64,000 bases of DNA from Variovorax atrisoli 110B (GTDB taxonomy: Bacteria; Pseudomonadota; Gammaproteobacteria; Burkholderiales; Burkholderiaceae_C): assembly GCF_000382045.1 (NCBI RefSeq), contig NZ_KB907456.1, positions 248,001-312,000 on the forward strand. Reading direction: 5' to 3'. The position numbers and the translations under genes were made by a program. Under the pieces are notes generated by a model, which worked only from the letters and a program-made list of their open reading frames with translations, ran no database searches and was not told the origin of the DNA. Every line of letters begins with the position of its first letter. Within the stretch, counting starts at the first letter, position 1. Below, piece after piece: positions 17,883 to 26,169 of the stretch.

Positions 17883-18998
17883 TCAGCGCAGGTCGACCCA
17901 CCAGCGCGTGTTGGTCCGCGCCGCTCCCACCGTCACCACTTCGCCGATCACCGGCGTGGCCAGTTCGATCTTCCTGGCTTCCGTGAGGGCCGCGATGCGG
18001 TCCAGGGGATCGCGCCAGGCGTGGAAGGCGAGGTCGAAGGTGCTGTTGTGCACCGAGAAGAACACCTTGCCGCGCAGGTCCTCGAAGGCCTTCACGCTCT
18101 GCTCGGGCGTCATGTGCACGGCAGGCCACATGCTGTCGTAGGCGCCGTTCTCCATCAGCGCGATGTCGAAACCGCCGAAGCGCTCGCCGATCTGCTTGAA
18201 GCCCGGGAAGTAGCCCGAGTCGCCGCTGTAGAAGATGCGCTGGTCGCCGCTTTGCACCACCCATGAGGCCCACAGCGTGCGGTCGCGGTCGCCGAGCGTG
18301 CGGCCCGAGAAGTGCTGTGCGGGCGTGGCGGTGAGCTTCACTCCGTCGTGCTCGGCGGACTGCCACCAGTCGAGTTCGACCACGCGGTCGGCCGGCACGC
18401 CCATCGCCAGCAGCCGCGAGCGCACGCCCAGCGGCACGAAGTAGCGCTTCACGTCCTTCGCGAGGTATTCGATGGTCGCCACGTCGAGGTGGTCGTAGTG
18501 GTCGTGCGAGAGGATCACGCCTTCGATGGGCGGCAGATCCTCCAGCGCGATCGGCGTCTTGTGGAAGCGCTTCGGCCCCGCCCACTGCACGGGCGATGCG
18601 CGGTCGCTGAACACGGGGTCGATGAGCCAGTACTTGTCGCGCAGCTTCAGCAGGTGCGACGAATGGCCCAGGCGCACCACGTGGTTGGTTCGGGTGTCGA
18701 GCGCGTCGAGGGAGGGCCTGTCCAGCGGCTTCACGGGAATCGGGTCGACCGGCACCGTGTCGATCTTGCTGCCCACGATGAAGCGCGACCAGATGCGCCA
18801 TGCACTGGCTTGCTGGGGCAGGTCGGGGTTGGCCATGTTATGGAAGCCGCCGTCCTTGAATTGAGGGGAGCTCTCGTAGCCCGTTTCGCTGCCCGAAGCG
18901 CTGCATGCCATGAAGGCGCAGCTGGCGGCGGCGAGCGCGGTGCCGCGGCGCAGGAGTTGAGGCAGGTAGGAGCCTTGCGAGCCGGGGTCTTCAGCCAT
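17883..18998 (-). CDS. MBL-fold hydrolase, NAPE-PLD/UlaG-like, exported
   Basis: A 371-residue metallo-beta-lactamase-fold enzyme with an N-terminal export signal (hydrophobic residues 18-33; Cys27 and Cys32 are possible lipid-attachment sites, neither in a perfect lipobox). The metal motif HDHYDH is at residues 165-170 and GHSSHLLKL upstream marks the L-ascorbate-lactonase / N-acyl-phosphatidylethanolamine phospholipase D-like branch. Further His/Asp ligands sit in TPAQHFSGR, YSGDSGYFPGF and SVHNSTFDL. The likely substrate is a phosphodiester or lactone, not a beta-lactam. It is divergent from the esterase gene, 198 bp away. Confidence 0.82.
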   Translation of the reverse strand: MAEDPGSQGSYLPQLLRRGTALAAASCAFMACSASGSETGYESSPQFKDGGFHNMANPDLPQQASAWRIWSRFIVGSKIDTVPVDPIPVKPLDRPSLDALDTRTNHVVRLGHSSHLLKLRDKYWLIDPVFSDRASPVQWAGPKRFHKTPIALEDLPPIEGVILSHDHYDHLDVATIEYLAKDVKRYFVPLGVRSRLLAMGVPADRVVELDWWQSAEHDGVKLTATPAQHFSGRTLGDRDRTLWASWVVQSGDQRIFYSGDSGYFPGFKQIGERFGGFDIALMENGAYDSMWPAVHMTPEQSVKAFEDLRGKVFFSVHNSTFDLAFHAWRDPLDRIAALTEARKIELATPVIGEVVTVGAARTNTRWWVDLR

Positions 18999-19196
18999 GG
19001 GAGAGCCTTCTGGATTGTGTTTGTCGGATGGTCGGAGACTATCGAAGGCGGATGTTTCAATGGTTTCAGCGATAGAAACATTCGGGCAAGAGGGGCATTC
19101 GGCGGGCTATGCCATGTGCCGTATGGCGGGGGCGACCGGCGCTCGGCACACTGCCGGACTTCATCGGTTTGACCGGACCTGAGGGGGCTGAAGTCC

Positions 19197-20792
19197 ATGA
19201 GCACCAACCGCTATCCCATCATCTACGTGCGCGGCTACGCCATGACCGAGTCGGAGCGCGACGAGACTGCGGCCGACCCGTTCTGCGGCTTCAACATCGG
19301 CTCCACGGTGTATCGCGCCACCGTGAAGAAGGAAGCGCCGGCGCAGAAATTCGTCTTCGAGTCGCCCATGGTGCGGCTGCTGGCCGACTTCCAGTACCAG
19401 AGCGTCTACCAGAACGGCCTGGACATCCTCGACCCCGACTGGAAGCCCTCGCCCGATGCGAACGGCAACGACGTCGACGGCATTCCCTCGGCCTCGGTCA
19501 TCATCTACCGCTACTACGACTCGGGCTCCGAGCTGCTGGGCGACGGCAAGGCCAAGGACGTCAAGGTGTACGCGCAGGGCCTGAGCCAGCTGATCCTTCG
19601 CGTGCGCGACCTCGTGGTGCAGCGCGAAGGGCCCTCGGGCTTCACGGCCGGCGACTTCCGCTGCTACCTCGTCGCGCATTCGATGGGAGGCCTTGTGGTG
19701 CGCGCCTTCCTGCAGAACCCCGCGCTGGGCGATGCTGCCGCGCGCGCCTGCGTCGACAAGGTGTTCACCTACGCCACGCCGCACAACGGCATCGACATGG
19801 GCGGCATCAACGTGCCGGCTTGGCTCACGGTGAACGAGATGAACACCTTCAACCGCGAGAAGATGTCCGAGTTCCTGGCAACGCCTGCGGTCAATGGCCG
19901 CATGGACTACCTGCCTGCCGCCGCCTTCCCGCCCGAGCGCTTCTTCTGCATGGTCGGCACCAACCGCGGCGACTATGAAACCGCCAAGGGCCTCTCTCGC
20001 ATGTTCGCGGGCCACGGCAGCGACGGGCTCGTGCGCATCGAGAACGCGTCGCTCTGGGCCGTGGACGACGCCGGCAAGACGCAGCCGGTGGCCACTGCCT
20101 ACACCTATCGCTCGCATTCGGGCTACTTCGGCATCGTGAATTCCGAGGAGGCCTACCAGAACCTCACGCGCTTCCTGTTCGGCGACGTGCGCGTGGACCT
20201 GTGGTTCGACGTCGACGGCGTCACGCTGCCGCCCGATCTGCCCAAGGACGCAGACATCGATGCGCTCTATCAGGTCGAACTGCTGGCCGCGCCGCGCGGC
20301 AAGCGCTGGTACCTGAGCCGCCGCATCGCCGAGGAAGACTCGCCCGCCTGCCGCACGCACAAGGAGCTCACAGACCCGGCCACCGCCGACCGCCGCTCGA
20401 TCTATCTGTCGACCGTGTTCCTCGCCAACAGGGCGCGGGTGAAGCAGGACCGGCCCACGCTGGCCTATGCCATGACGCTGGGCGTGCGCGTGCCCGACTA
20501 CCAGGTCAACAACAAGTTCTGGCTCGACGGCCACTACGAAGGCAGCTCGCTCTTCCGCGACACGCTGATCATCGAGATCGCGCCGCCGCAGCCCGACGAT
20601 GCGGCGCAGAACTGGAACGTCAAGTACGGCTGGCAGACCGACACCGCCGGGCGCGCCTCGCTGCCCATGAGCCCCAAGCAGCTCGCGAGCGGCAAGCTGC
20701 AGTTCGTGGTGCCGCTGTCGAGCCTGGGCGCCGCGCCGGCCGCGCCCGGCATCAGCGGCAAGGTGAGGCTGGAAGTGAGCGCCTGGCAATAG
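19197..20792 (+). CDS. Alpha/beta-hydrolase, lipase/esterase-like
   Basis: A 531-residue hydrolase without a signal peptide. The strand PIIYVRGYAMTE near the N-terminus is the oxyanion-hole strand; the nucleophile elbow is AHSMGG with Ser162; FTYATPHNG follows as in PGAP1-like lipases. The second half (from about residue 330) is beta-rich with no recognised domain and ends in a C2/jelly-roll-like stretch. It is longer than typical esterases because of this added module. Substrate unknown. The ATG follows a GAGGGGGCTGAAG purine stretch. Confidence 0.8.
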   Translation: MSTNRYPIIYVRGYAMTESERDETAADPFCGFNIGSTVYRATVKKEAPAQKFVFESPMVRLLADFQYQSVYQNGLDILDPDWKPSPDANGNDVDGIPSASVIIYRYYDSGSELLGDGKAKDVKVYAQGLSQLILRVRDLVVQREGPSGFTAGDFRCYLVAHSMGGLVVRAFLQNPALGDAAARACVDKVFTYATPHNGIDMGGINVPAWLTVNEMNTFNREKMSEFLATPAVNGRMDYLPAAAFPPERFFCMVGTNRGDYETAKGLSRMFAGHGSDGLVRIENASLWAVDDAGKTQPVATAYTYRSHSGYFGIVNSEEAYQNLTRFLFGDVRVDLWFDVDGVTLPPDLPKDADIDALYQVELLAAPRGKRWYLSRRIAEEDSPACRTHKELTDPATADRRSIYLSTVFLANRARVKQDRPTLAYAMTLGVRVPDYQVNNKFWLDGHYEGSSLFRDTLIIEIAPPQPDDAAQNWNVKYGWQTDTAGRASLPMSPKQLASGKLQFVVPLSSLGAAPAAPGISGKVRLEVSAWQ

Positions 20793-20904
20793 AAGCGCCT
20801 GGAAGCAGGGGGCAGCAGGGGAGGTAGTGAGGGAGGCAGTAGGGCGCCCGTCAGGAACGGTCGGGCACAATCGCGCCGGTCAAGAACCCGCCGATTCCGG
20901 ACCC

Positions 20905-21441
20905 ATGAAAACTGCCGTTCTCGTCATCGATGTCCAGCGTGGCCTTTGCGACGATCCGCCGCGCCCCCATGAGGCCCACGAGGTGATGCAGCGCATCAAC
21001 GCGCTCACCGGGCGCGCCCGCGCTGCCGGCGCGCCGGTGGCCTTCATCCAGCATGAGAACGCGATCGACCTCGAATTCGACTCCGAGCGCTGGCAGCTTG
21101 CGGGCGCCCTCGACACCGACTCGCGCGACGCGCGCATCCGCAAGACCACGCCCGATTCCTTCCTGCGCACGCCGCTGGAAGCCTGGCTCTCGGAGCATGG
21201 CGTGAAGCGCGTGGTGGTCTGCGGCTATTCGTCGGAATTCTGCGTCGACACGACCGTGCGCCGCGCCGCCGCACTGGGCTACCACGTGGTGCTCGCGGCC
21301 GACGCGCACACCTCGCACGACAAGCCGCACGCCACGGGCGCGAAGATCCGCGAGCATCACAACGCCACGCTCGCGGACATCACGAGCTTCGGCGTGCCGA
21401 TCCGCGCGGTGGCCAGCGCGGAAGTCGCGTTCGGCGACTGA
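20905..21441 (+). CDS. Isochorismatase-like cysteine hydrolase
   Basis: A 178-residue cysteine hydrolase of the isochorismatase fold, the group that includes nicotinamidases and carbamoyl-amide hydrolases. The catalytic triad is visible: Asp9 in LVIDVQ, Lys80 in IRKTTPDSF, and the nucleophile Cys113 in YSSEFCVDTTVR, with the usual cis-peptide-forming segment before it. The substrate is not predictable. The ATG at 20905 is the first that keeps the VLVIDVQ strand as the N-terminus. It converges on the phosphoesterase gene, only 7 bp apart. Confidence 0.88.
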   Translation: MKTAVLVIDVQRGLCDDPPRPHEAHEVMQRINALTGRARAAGAPVAFIQHENAIDLEFDSERWQLAGALDTDSRDARIRKTTPDSFLRTPLEAWLSEHGVKRVVVCGYSSEFCVDTTVRRAAALGYHVVLAADAHTSHDKPHATGAKIREHHNATLADITSFGVPIRAVASAEVAFGD

Positions 21442-21448
21442 TCCAGGT

Positions 21449-22192
21449 TCAGGGCATCCGGCCGGTGGCGAGGGCGCTGGCCCAGTCAGGCCTGCCATTC
21501 GACATCGCGAGCGCCGCCATGCTCGCATGGTCGTAGGGCACCGAAACCAGAGTCGAAACCCAGCCTGCGGCCAGCCGTTCGACGATGGCGTAGCGCGCAT
21601 CGGGCGAACCCGTCTCGACGACATGTGGATGCGGATGAACATCGTCGTAAGCCTGCAGCCCGACGCTGCCCGGATTGACGATCAACTGCCCGCCCGAAGC
21701 ACGAACCACGCGTGGCACGTGCGTATGCCCGCAGGCGACGAGCCGCACCCGCGCATCGACCTGACCGAGCCGCGCATCGATCTCCGGCATCGTGGCCGGC
21801 CTGAGCTGCGACGGCTCGACCGTCTCCAGGAAGTAGTGCAGGTCGCTGTCGGGCGTGCCGTGACACAGCAGCGCTTCGGGGCTCAACTGGAGCCTGTGTT
21901 CGAGCGAGGCCATCCAGGCGAACTCCTGCGGGCCGAGCCGGGCGTGGGTGAACTCGTCGGATGCACCGCGCTTGCCGGCCGGTAGCGTGAGCACCTGGCG
22001 CTCGTGGTTGCCCGCAAGATGGACCCAGTCCTGCGCCATCAGGAAGCGCGCCGTTTCCAGCGGCATCAGCGGCCCGGAGAGGCTGTCGCCCAGGTTGACG
22101 ACGGTATCCGCGCCGCGGCGGCCGATGTCCGCGACGACGGCTTCGAGGGCGGGGAGGTTTCCGTGGATGTCGGAGACGATGGCGATGCGCAT
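21449..22192 (-). CDS. Metallophosphoesterase, YfcE-like
   Basis: A 247-residue calcineurin-like phosphoesterase. All metal-binding motifs are present: SDIHGN (Asp8, His10), LGDS, GNHE, the CHGTPDSD histidine, and GHTH. The single-domain size and the position of GHTHVPRV near the C-terminal third match the YfcE/MJ0936 group of phosphodiesterases. The physiological substrate is unknown. The gene is transcribed away from the C4-like element. Confidence 0.87.
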   Translation of the reverse strand: MRIAIVSDIHGNLPALEAVVADIGRRGADTVVNLGDSLSGPLMPLETARFLMAQDWVHLAGNHERQVLTLPAGKRGASDEFTHARLGPQEFAWMASLEHRLQLSPEALLCHGTPDSDLHYFLETVEPSQLRPATMPEIDARLGQVDARVRLVACGHTHVPRVVRASGGQLIVNPGSVGLQAYDDVHPHPHVVETGSPDARYAIVERLAAGWVSTLVSVPYDHASMAALAMSNGRPDWASALATGRMP

Positions 22193-22275
22193 GGGCCGAT
22201 TCTGGGGGAATCGCGAGCCGATTCACCGTCACGAACACCACGCCGGACTACCCAGCCGCGACCCACCTGCGTGGC

Positions 22276-22281
22276 TATACT
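22276..22281 (+). promoter_or_regulatory. -10 box of the C4-like RNA promoter
   Basis: TATACT preceded by TGGC, 8 bases before the first hairpin of the C4-like RNA. No good -35 hexamer is seen at the right distance. The short spacing to the hairpin suggests that the RNA begins with that stem. Confidence 0.45.
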
Positions 22282-22288
22282 GCGCCCG

Positions 22289-22479
22289 TCACGTCGAACA
22301 AGGCGTGATCGGGTTTAGCAGCCCGAAGCAATCTCTGCGACGCAAGCCGCAGTTTTCCCGCAGGACCTGCGGCTTTGTCATTCGCGCTTCCAGTTTTGGC
22401 GGCTCGGATGGGAGGGCTCGCGCCCTGCCGGTTTCTCGCAAGAGGTTGCCCGGTCTGCTAACCCGTCCGAGCTGCCGCC
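22289..22479 (+). ncRNA. C4-like antisense RNA leader
   Basis: A structured leader of the kind described for phage P1/P7 C4 antisense RNA. Hairpin 1: TCACG (22289-22293) with CGTGA (22304-22308). Hairpin 2: TCGGG (22309-22313) with CCCGA (22322-22326), loop TTTAGCAG. Hairpin 3: AAGCCGCAG (22344-22352) with CTGCGGCTT (22367-22375). A long stem GGCGG/CTCGGA (22398-22408) with TCCGAG/GCCGCC (22466-22479) presents AGAGGTTGC (22441-22449) and CTGCTAA (22455-22461). Those two segments are complementary, in the correct antiparallel order, to sequences around the ribosome-binding site of the gene at 22535. The 3' end of the mature RNA is not defined by sequence alone. Confidence 0.68.
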
Positions 22480-22482
22480 TCG

Positions 22483-22528
22483 TTTAGCAGCGGGTGTGGC
22501 GGTTTTTGCAAATCGCAACCTCTGGAGG
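22483..22528 (+). promoter_or_regulatory. Antisense target sites overlapping the ribosome-binding site
   Basis: TTTAGCAG (22483-22490), an exact copy of the hairpin-2 loop at 22314-22321, is complementary to CTGCTAA in the C4-like RNA. GCAACCTCT (22515-22523) is a perfect 9-nt complement of AGAGGTTGC and runs into the Shine-Dalgarno CTGGAGG (22522-22528). CTTCCAG at 22387-22393 is a further near-complement of that Shine-Dalgarno. Confidence 0.62.
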
Positions 22529-22534
22529 TCGTCC

Positions 22535-22873
22535 GTGACCAAGTCTGCCCGCGTGCTCAAGCACGCGCCGAAAACCGATACCGCTTCAACGCCTAAGTCG
22601 GCTCATCCCCATTCAGATTCCGAGTCTGTTGCCCTGCAAGCAGGCGATGACATCGAGAGCATTCGCCAAGTGCACAGCGCCTACGTATGCCTCGAAAAGC
22701 TCGTCGTTCCGATGCAGGTGGATGAGCGTGAGGAGATCTATCCGACCCGATCCGAACTCGGCGCACTGTTCCGCGTGGTCAATGAGGAAATGCAGCGGCG
22801 AATCGAGGCCGCGGACAGCACCATCGGCTCTTTGCGCGATGCTCTGAGCAAGCAGGTCCGCGAACCTCATTGA
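22535..22873 (+). CDS. 112-residue protein under C4-like RNA control
   Basis: Start GTG at 22535, 6 bases after the strong CTGGAGG site; the frame is open upstream to 22496 but that region is the RNA target. The N-terminus is basic and disordered (residues 1-38, rich in Lys, Ser, Thr, His). The rest is an alpha-helical domain: HSAYVCLEKLVV, then an acidic segment, then ELGALFRVVNEEMQRRIEAA, ending in a helix. No enzyme motif, membrane span or DNA-binding motif is evident. In P1 the C4 target is icd/ant; this protein resembles neither. Small proteins behind similar leaders occur in other proteobacteria, from memory. Function unknown. Confidence 0.7.
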   Translation: MTKSARVLKHAPKTDTASTPKSAHPHSDSESVALQAGDDIESIRQVHSAYVCLEKLVVPMQVDEREEIYPTRSELGALFRVVNEEMQRRIEAADSTIGSLRDALSKQVREPH

Positions 22874-22900
22874 TGACCGGCTCGGGGCAGGCGCCGGTCA
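22874..22900. terminator. Hairpin between convergent genes
   Basis: Perfect 8-bp stem TGACCGGC (22874-22881) with GCCGGTCA (22893-22900), immediately after one stop codon and overlapping the opposing gene's stop. There is no T tract on either side, so termination is a guess. Confidence 0.35.
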
Positions 22901-24598
22901 ATCGGCCCCCGGCCGCCACACCTTCGCCAGCGCCGCCAGCTTGCCCCTGAGCCCCAGCCTGTCGTTCGACAGTGCATCGATGAAGTCGGAGAGCCGCTGC
23001 GACTTCACCATCGTGTAGATGGTGAGCCAGGTCGTGGCGACGAACACCACGCCGAACCACACGGCCTTTCGCCACAGCGGCGCCTCGGCCTCGGCCAGCA
23101 GGTTCATGCCGAGGAAGCCGGTGGTGATGGTGCCGATGAGGCCGAAGAGGGTGACCACGGTGAGCCGCACCACGGTGGCGGCCTGGCGGCGCAGGCTGTC
23201 GGCGTCGAGGTACGTGTTCATGTCGGCGATGCGCGCCTTGACCTCGTCGTAGAGCGGATCGAGCCCAAGGTGTGTGGCGCACATGTGGGAAAGGGCGCGC
23301 ACCTGCGCCTGCTCCGAGATCTCGTGGAACCAGTAGCGGTGCGTGAAGCGCAGGAAGCGCTCGAAGCTCGCGCGGATGGCGCGCTTGAACTGCTTCACGC
23401 TCGGCGTGCTGCGTATGTCCAGCCGCTTGAGCGCCTCCACCAGCTGGTCGGAGAACATCAGCAGCGAGGCCTTCTGGAAGTGTGCGATGAGGAACAGCAG
23501 GAAGTGCTGGTGCCTGAACTGCGCGAGCACGCCGCGGTCGCGGCAGCAGAAGAACTCCGAGCGCGCATCGCCCACCACGATGAGCGCATGGCCGTTGCAC
23601 AGGTAGCGCGTGTTGGGCGCCGCGCCGGCGTTCACCCAGAAGCGGTCGTAGCAGTACTTGTGCTCGAAGTCGGCGAGGTGGTGCTCCGCATACGGAAGAT
23701 GCGCCTCGCTGGTGCCCGAGCCCACGCCGGTGACGAGCGCGAGACGAACGAAGTCGTCTCGCCTGAGGCGGCGCGGGTCGTCGAGCGACAGATAGGCCAT
23801 GACCGGCATGCGGTAGTACTCGATCTGTCGGTAGCGCAGCACGCCTGCGTCTTCGGAATGATCGCTCACCAGAGGCTGCATCAGATAGGCCCAGTGCGCG
23901 GCGATGCGCGGCGCGCGGTGCTGTGCCACGTGCGAGAGAAAGGCCTCGCGCTGCTGCGCGTCCGAGCTCGCGAGCACGCGGCCGTCGGCGCCCAGCCATT
24001 CGACGCTGGCCATGCAGTGCAGCGCCGAGCCGTCGGCCTCCCAGCCCGAGGGGTAGGCGCGGCCGAAGCGGTAGAGGATGTCCTGCGCCTGCGCGAGGCT
24101 CATGTCGCTCGCGCCGACTTCGAGGTTGAGCATCACCACGTCGACGTCGAAGAAGAAGTACAGGTCGCAATGGATCACGTCGAGCGTGACCGGTGCATCG
24201 CCCGGCTTCGATACGAGGCGCACCGCGGCGACGTCGTGGCGGCGGAAGATGCGCATGGGCGAGTCGCCGTCGCTGTCGGTGCCGCCTTTGCGCGAACGCC
24301 CCTCGCCGTAGAGGAAGCGCTGCACGTACGGCAGGAAGCTCACGAACTCGTTGTAGTGGCGCTCGTGGAAGCGGCTGCTGTCGCCGGTGTATTCGTCGAC
24401 TTCCTCGCGCCAGGGCGATGCGTCGCCCATCTCGCGCAGCACATGCCAGGGGCCGTGGTGGTGTCCGGGCTGCGCGCCCGGCGCGGGCATCAGGCGCAGC
24501 GGCCACAGCAGCGCCTGCCTGAAATGCTGCACGGTGGGAGCGCTCGTGGAGAGCGCGTTCGCCTCTGAGGGGATGTCGGCCGCGGGTGGGTTCAGCAT
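22898..24598 (-). CDS. CorA-like two-span membrane protein
   Basis: A 566-residue protein with a large soluble N-terminal domain (about 460 residues) and two hydrophobic helices near the C-terminus (approximately residues 480-505 and 515-535). The first ends in TGFLGMNLL, recalling the GMN signature that forms the CorA Mg2+ selectivity filter, though the usual aromatic/Pro-Glu residues after it are missing. The long helices before the membrane (FKRAIRASFERFLRFTHRYW) also fit CorA architecture. It is about 200 residues longer than CorA, so it is a distant relative and ion transport is not proven. It diverges from the 2-ketogluconate operon. Confidence 0.7.
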   Translation of the reverse strand: MLNPPAADIPSEANALSTSAPTVQHFRQALLWPLRLMPAPGAQPGHHHGPWHVLREMGDASPWREEVDEYTGDSSRFHERHYNEFVSFLPYVQRFLYGEGRSRKGGTDSDGDSPMRIFRRHDVAAVRLVSKPGDAPVTLDVIHCDLYFFFDVDVVMLNLEVGASDMSLAQAQDILYRFGRAYPSGWEADGSALHCMASVEWLGADGRVLASSDAQQREAFLSHVAQHRAPRIAAHWAYLMQPLVSDHSEDAGVLRYRQIEYYRMPVMAYLSLDDPRRLRRDDFVRLALVTGVGSGTSEAHLPYAEHHLADFEHKYCYDRFWVNAGAAPNTRYLCNGHALIVVGDARSEFFCCRDRGVLAQFRHQHFLLFLIAHFQKASLLMFSDQLVEALKRLDIRSTPSVKQFKRAIRASFERFLRFTHRYWFHEISEQAQVRALSHMCATHLGLDPLYDEVKARIADMNTYLDADSLRRQAATVVRLTVVTLFGLIGTITTGFLGMNLLAEAEAPLWRKAVWFGVVFVATTWLTIYTMVKSQRLSDFIDALSNDRLGLRGKLAALAKVWRPGAD

Positions 24599-24650
24599 GA
24601 CATTGAAGTAGGCAGAAGGTGGGACAAAACGACCACCTAGGGGAATCCCT

Positions 24651-24679
24651 ATGAAATCCTGAAACCGGTTTCATATAAG
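24651..24679 (+). promoter_or_regulatory. Promoter with PtxS operator in the spacer
   Basis: -35 ATGAAA (24651-24656), 17-bp spacer, -10 TATAAG (24674-24679). The spacer contains TGAAACCGGTTTCA (24660-24673), a perfect 14-bp palindrome identical to the operator reported for the Pseudomonas LacI-type repressor PtxS. Repressor bound here would block RNA polymerase. It controls the ABC/kgu operon starting at 24743; the encoded PtxS homologue is the last gene of that run (30705). Confidence 0.85.
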
Positions 24680-24742
24680 CTGCAAGCATTGCTTTCAGGG
24701 TATGCGCGCGTCCGCGCCGCGCAGCTTCAGGGCCCGCCCACC

Positions 24743-25414
24743 ATGAACTACCAGTTTCAATTCGACGCCGTCTTCGCCGCGTGGCCGCTGCTGCTCAAGG
24801 GCACGTGGATCACGATCCAGCTCTCGCTCGTTGCCACGGTGCTGGGGCTGGTGGTGGCCATCTTCTGCGCCTGGGGCAAGACCTCGGGGCCGGGCTGGCT
24901 GCGCTTCATCATCAATGCCTACATCGAGGTGATCCGCAACACGCCCTTCCTCGTGCAGCTGTTCTTTTTCTTCTTCGCGCTGCCGGCCATCGGGCTGCGC
25001 TGGTCGCCGCAGACGGCCGCGCTGGTGGCCATGGTCGTGAACCTGGGCGCCTACGCCACGGAAATCATCCGCGCGGGCATCGAGTCGATTCCCAAGGGGC
25101 AGATCGAGGCGGGCAGGGCGCTCAACCTCAAGCCCTGGGAGATCTTCCGCTTCGTCATCATCAAGCCGGCGCTCAAGGCCATCTACCCGGCGCTCACGAG
25201 CCAGTTCATCTTGCTGATGCTGAGCTCGGCGGTGGTGTCGGTCATCTCGGCCGACGACCTCACCTCGGTGGCCGCCAACCTGCAGTCGCAGACCTTCCGC
25301 AGCTTCGAGATCTACATCGTCGTGGCGGCCATCTACCTCGCGCTGGCACTGGCCTTCTCGGCCATGTTCAAGCTGATCTACAAGCGCACGCTCGACTATC
25401 CGGACCGCCGGTAA
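24743..25414 (+). CDS. Polar amino-acid-type ABC transporter permease
   Basis: A 223-residue inner-membrane permease of the HisM/GlnP family with about five spans. The EAA loop that docks to the ATPase is visible (AGRALNLKPWEIFRFVIIKP, about residues 133-152). It is the first gene after the PtxS-controlled promoter, so although the family usually moves amino acids, here the likely cargo is 2-ketogluconate or a related sugar acid (inference from operon content). The ATG at 24743 lies 64 bases after the -10 box; no strong Shine-Dalgarno is seen. Confidence 0.9.
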   Translation: MNYQFQFDAVFAAWPLLLKGTWITIQLSLVATVLGLVVAIFCAWGKTSGPGWLRFIINAYIEVIRNTPFLVQLFFFFFALPAIGLRWSPQTAALVAMVVNLGAYATEIIRAGIESIPKGQIEAGRALNLKPWEIFRFVIIKPALKAIYPALTSQFILLMLSSAVVSVISADDLTSVAANLQSQTFRSFEIYIVVAAIYLALALAFSAMFKLIYKRTLDYPDRR

Positions 25415-25453
25415 TCCACCAGAGACAGAGACGACGGACGGAGCAACAACACC

Positions 25454-26107
25454 ATGCGCACCTTCGGCTTTCCCGAATTCCTTTTCATCCTCGAAGCGGC
25501 CAAGTGGACGCTCGCGCTGTCGGCCATCGCCTTCGTGGGCGGCGCGATCCTGGGCCTCGCCATCGCGTTGATGCGCACGTCGGAATCGACGTGGGCGCGC
25601 GGCATCTCGACCACCTTCATCCAGATCTTCCAGGGCACGCCGCTGCTGCTGCAGCTGTTCCTGGTGTTCTTCGGCGCGCCTGTGCTGGGGCTGGACATCA
25701 ACCCGTGGATCGCCGCCGGCGTCGCGCTCATCCTCAACAGCGGCGCCTTCCTCGGCGAGATCTGGCGCGGCTGCATCCAGGCCATTCCGCGCGGCCAGTG
25801 GGAGGCGGCGCAGGCGCTGAACCTCCGGTACTTCGACCGCATGCGCGACGTGGTGCTGCCGCAGGCCTTCAAGATCGCGCTCGCACCCACCGTGGGCTAC
25901 CTGGTGCAGATCATCAAGGGCACCTCGCTGGCGGCCATCATCGGCTTCGTCGAGGTCACGCGCGCGGGTCAGATCGTCAACAACGCCACCTTCCAGCCGC
26001 TCATCGTGTTCTCGGTGGTGGCGGCGATCTACTTCGCGATCTGCTGGCCGCTGTCGCTGCTGGCCGCGAGCATGGAGCGCAAGCGCGCCCGGGCCCTGGC
26101 CCGCTGA
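25454..26107 (+). CDS. Polar amino-acid-type ABC transporter permease
   Basis: The second permease (217 residues), 39 bp after the first and of the same family, so the channel is probably a heterodimer. Spans are predicted at the N-terminus (ALSAIAFVGGAILGLAIALM), around residues 55-80, 85-105, 145-170 and at the C-terminus. The EAA motif reads EAAQALNLRYFDRMRDVVLP. It starts MRTFGFPEFLFILEAAKW without a cleavable signal peptide. Confidence 0.9.
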   Translation: MRTFGFPEFLFILEAAKWTLALSAIAFVGGAILGLAIALMRTSESTWARGISTTFIQIFQGTPLLLQLFLVFFGAPVLGLDINPWIAAGVALILNSGAFLGEIWRGCIQAIPRGQWEAAQALNLRYFDRMRDVVLPQAFKIALAPTVGYLVQIIKGTSLAAIIGFVEVTRAGQIVNNATFQPLIVFSVVAAIYFAICWPLSLLAASMERKRARALAR

Positions 26108-26169
26108 ACCCTTTCGGTTTTCTTCGTTTTTTCGTTCTTCGTTTCTCTTTCTTCATCAGGAGACATCCA

